Shown: positions 48,217 through 49,834 of the stretch, one piece after another | How positions within the stretch are numbered: the first letter of the stretch is position 1 | Layout of the letters: each line of letters starts with the position of its first letter | Assembly (NCBI GenBank): GCA_040902585.1 | Contig: JBBDXA010000028.1 | Location: forward strand, 1 to 49,834 | Source of the DNA: JBBDXA01 sp040902585 | GTDB taxonomy: Bacteria > Planctomycetota > Phycisphaerae > Phycisphaerales > Phycisphaeraceae | Direction: 5' to 3' | Length of the DNA: 49,834 nucleotides | The notes under the pieces: generated by a model | What the model saw: the letters and a program-made list of their open reading frames with translations, nothing else | Database searches by the model: none | Told to the model about the DNA's origin: nothing | Translations under genes and position numbers: made by a program

Positions 48217-48939
48217 CTATCGCCATCGTCTGCTTTCGAGCACTTTCACCGCCATGAACAGGAACAGGGCGATTGCGCTTAGGAACAGGACGAAGTTACT
48301 CAGCGTGAGCACGCCCTTGGCGAAGTCGGCGTACTGGAAAAAAATGTTCACGTGATTCAGGGCGCGGGCCATGTCGTTGGAGACGAAGCCGGCCTGGGCG
48401 ATCATGTGAACCACGATGGTGAACACGCAGATGATGGTCGCGGTGAGCAGGAAGCTGATGATCTGATCTTTGGTCGCTGCGGAGGCGAACGTGCCGATCG
48501 CCAGGTACAGCCCGCCGACGAGGATGAGTCCGAGCAGGCCGGTGATGATGGGGCCGTACTCGGGGTCGGCAGTCATCTCGAGAACACCGATGAGCACGAT
48601 GAACGGCGCGACCAGGAGCACGACGAAGAAGCCGAACGCGCCGAGCCACTTGCCCAGGACGACGTGTGTTTCGTTGATGGGCGCGGTCATGAGCGGTTCG
48701 ATGGTGCCGCTGCGGAATTCTTCGCTGATGAGTCGCATGCTGATGGCCGGGACGATGAAGATGAGCATCCACACGACCCACTGAAAGGTCGGGCGGAGCG
48801 TGGCCTCCTCGCCGGGGCCGAAGGTGCGGAAGAAGATCCACGTGGTGCCCAGGGCGAAGAGCCCGAGCGTGACGTATGCGATCGGCGAGAAGAACAGGCT
48901 CGCCAGTTCACGTTGGGCAATGGTCAGCGTGCGTCGCAT
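48217..48939 (-). CDS. ABC transporter permease, GldF/ABC-2 type
   Basis: This 240-residue permease has about six membrane helices (SPIAYVTLGLFALGTTWIFF, WVVWMLIFIVPAISMRLISEE, AFGFFVVLLVAPFIVLIGVL, IITGLLGLILVGGLYLAIGTF, LLTATIICVFTIVVHMIAQA, LSNFVLFLSAIALFLFMAVKV). The SEEFRSGTIEPLMTAPI segment is typical for GldF/NosY-like ABC-2 permeases. It works with the ATP-binding protein encoded upstream and the GldG-like protein downstream. Length fits GldF. It ends RRWR and is followed by a 119-bp repeat-filled gap before GldG. Confidence 0.9.
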   Translation of the reverse strand: MRRTLTIAQRELASLFFSPIAYVTLGLFALGTTWIFFRTFGPGEEATLRPTFQWVVWMLIFIVPAISMRLISEEFRSGTIEPLMTAPINETHVVLGKWLGAFGFFVVLLVAPFIVLIGVLEMTADPEYGPIITGLLGLILVGGLYLAIGTFASAATKDQIISFLLTATIICVFTIVVHMIAQAGFVSNDMARALNHVNIFFQYADFAKGVLTLSNFVLFLSAIALFLFMAVKVLESRRWR

Positions 48940-48960
48940 AAAGCCTCAATGAAGAATCGG

Positions 48961-48995
48961 GGATTGCGGATTGCGGATTGCGGATTGCGGATCGG
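48961..48995. repeat. Heptanucleotide tandem repeat (GGATTGC type)
   Basis: GGATTGC four times plus GGATCGG lie between the permease start and the hairpin repeat pair at 49027-49152. The CAATCCG tract inside the giant gene at 25594-25628 reads the complementary word. Confidence 0.85.
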
Positions 48996-49026
48996 GGGAG
49001 GGATTTTTTCGGGTCATGCTTTTGCC

Positions 49027-49152
49027 GGGTGCCACGGGTCGAGGAGGTCCGCCGACGAAGACCCGTGCCGGCCTTCGTGCGTCACCGTTTGATCCGAGGC
49101 CGTCGGCGACCGCACGGGTCTCGTCGCCGAGCCTCCTCGATCCGTGGCACCC
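49027..49152. repeat. Dispersed hairpin repeat, inverted pair (copies 5 and 6)
   Basis: Units at 49027-49068 (reversed) and 49112-49152 with a 43-bp spacer. Copy 6 carries one change (GATCCGTG for GACCCGTG). The pair lies nine bases from the ABC ATPase stop. Confidence 0.85.
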
Positions 49153-49161
49153 TGCGGACAG

Positions 49162-49834
49162 CTAGCGGCTGGGGGCCAGCGGCTTCGTCTGCTGCGTCGC
49201 CGTGATCTGGATGAAAAACTGCTCCAGCGTCGCGGACTCGTGCCGCATCTCGCGAATCTGCCAGCCGTTGATCACGATGGCGTGGCCCAACGGTTCGCGG
49301 AGGTCTTTGCCGTTGTTGGAAGTCACGATCGCCCGGCACCAGCCGCCGGGCTGCGACTCCACTTTCACTTCCTCGACGCCCTGCACCTGTTTCATCGCGC
49401 GGGTGACCGCTTCCTGAGCCGCCTTCACTTCCACCAGCACCGCGCCGCGCGTGCCTACATTTTTTCGCAGCTCCTCAGGCGTGCCGCGGGCGACGATCTT
49501 TCCGCCCGCGATGATGATCGCTTCATCCGCGATCATCTCGATCTCGGGCAGGATGTGCGTCGAGAGCAGGATGGTGTGCTGGCCTTTGAGTTCGTGAATG
49601 AGCTGGCGGACCTGGCTGACCTGCGTGGGGTCGAAGCCGGCGGTGGGTTCGTCGAGGATGAGCACTTTGGGATCGTGCAGCAGCGCCTGCGCCAGGCCGA
49701 CGCGCTGGCGGTTGCCGCGCGACAGGTGGCCGATGACGCGCTTCCTGATCTTTTCCAGTCCGCAGCGTTCGGTAACGGCATCGATGCGCTGCTTGCGCAG
49801 CGTGCGCTTCATGCCATGCAGCTTGCCGCGGAAG
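49162..49834 (-). CDS. ABC transporter ATP-binding protein, GldA-like, partial
   Basis: The N-terminus lies beyond the window end. The part seen (about 224 residues) has the signature LSRGNRQRVGLAQALLHDP in place of LSGGQ, Walker B VLILDEPTAGFD, the D-loop PTQVSQ and the H-loop STHI in LLSTHILPEIEMIADEAIII. The Walker A motif is outside the window. The C-terminal part (KIVARGTPEELRKNVGTRGAVLVEVKA, LEQFFIQIT) fits DrrA/CcmA/GldA ATPases that drive ABC-2 exporters. It heads the operon whose other genes encode the permease, GldG-like and DUF4340 proteins. The frame reads through the window edge without a stop. Confidence 0.92.
   Translation of the reverse strand, partial: FRGKLHGMKRTLRKQRIDAVTERCGLEKIRKRVIGHLSRGNRQRVGLAQALLHDPKVLILDEPTAGFDPTQVSQVRQLIHELKGQHTILLSTHILPEIEMIADEAIIIAGGKIVARGTPEELRKNVGTRGAVLVEVKAAQEAVTRAMKQVQGVEEVKVESQPGGWCRAIVTSNNGKDLREPLGHAIVINGWQIREMRHESATLEQFFIQITATQQTKPLAPSR

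Overview
The window is about 50 kb of GC-rich DNA from a Gram-negative-type bacterium with a complex envelope. The best guess is a planctomycete, probably Phycisphaerae-like. The grounds are a PEP-CTERM secreted protein, a CxPSR sulfatase, a Gld-type ABC operon, an ExbB/ExbD cluster fused to propeller and squalene-cyclase-like domains, the small LNPQPLPP-repeat protein, a dispersed part of the dcw cluster (rsmH, ftsL-like, ftsI), and many short tandem and palindromic repeats between genes. The phylum call is inference from gene content. Two N-gaps flanked by G or C homopolymers show that this is a draft, short-read assembly.

Layout. 0.1-4.0 kb: a 25-unit HEAT-like repeat protein, then an IS110-family element (IS1111 type) with 14-bp subterminal inverted repeats and a right-end noncoding stretch that may encode its bridge RNA. 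4.0-4.5 kb: a type II toxin-antitoxin pair whose toxin is frameshifted. 4.8-10.0 kb: cell-wall and division genes on the + strand (rsmH, a three-LysM membrane protein, an ftsL-like gene, ftsI). 10.1-14.8 kb: a HAD-IIA phosphatase, then lutA and lutB. These are split by a 1.4-kb patch with a broken nucleotidyltransferase module and three unknown minus-strand genes. 15.0-19.6 kb: a secreted squalene-cyclase-fold protein, a tandem thioredoxin protein, a small secreted protein and a sulfatase.

19.9-29.2 kb is the most unusual part: a 1,059-residue TPR protein, ExbB, ExbD and a 1,475-residue membrane protein. The last joins an N-terminal PD40 propeller, a TonB-like membrane helix with the SxxxH motif, a roughly 650-residue Ala/Pro/Gln-rich linker and a C-terminal alpha/alpha-barrel of the squalene-cyclase type. 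It looks like a proton-motive-force-driven envelope machine in which the usual TonB C-terminal domain is replaced. 29.3-33.1 kb: a PEP-CTERM protein and a GT4-GT2 double glycosyltransferase. 33.4-40.4 kb: housekeeping and accessory genes (gamma-carbonic-anhydrase-like protein, two overlapping CBS genes, mutY, a TSCPD protein, a lipoprotein, Uma2, an esterase and a secreted propeller protein). 40.8-42.6 kb: purF with a strong promoter and a roughly 310-nt structured leader. 42.8-43.4 kb: the LNPQPLPP protein. 43.5-49.8 kb: a minus-strand operon of ABC ATPase (cut by the window end), permease, GldG-like and DUF4340 proteins.

Two repeat systems run through the window. One is a 41-42-bp hairpin unit (six copies at four loci, two as inverted pairs, one inside the rsmH reading frame). 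The other is a set of tandem repeats with mostly 7-nt units, each locus with its own sequence, found in many intergenic gaps, inside the giant TonB-like gene and across the rsmH stop codon. The two often sit side by side.
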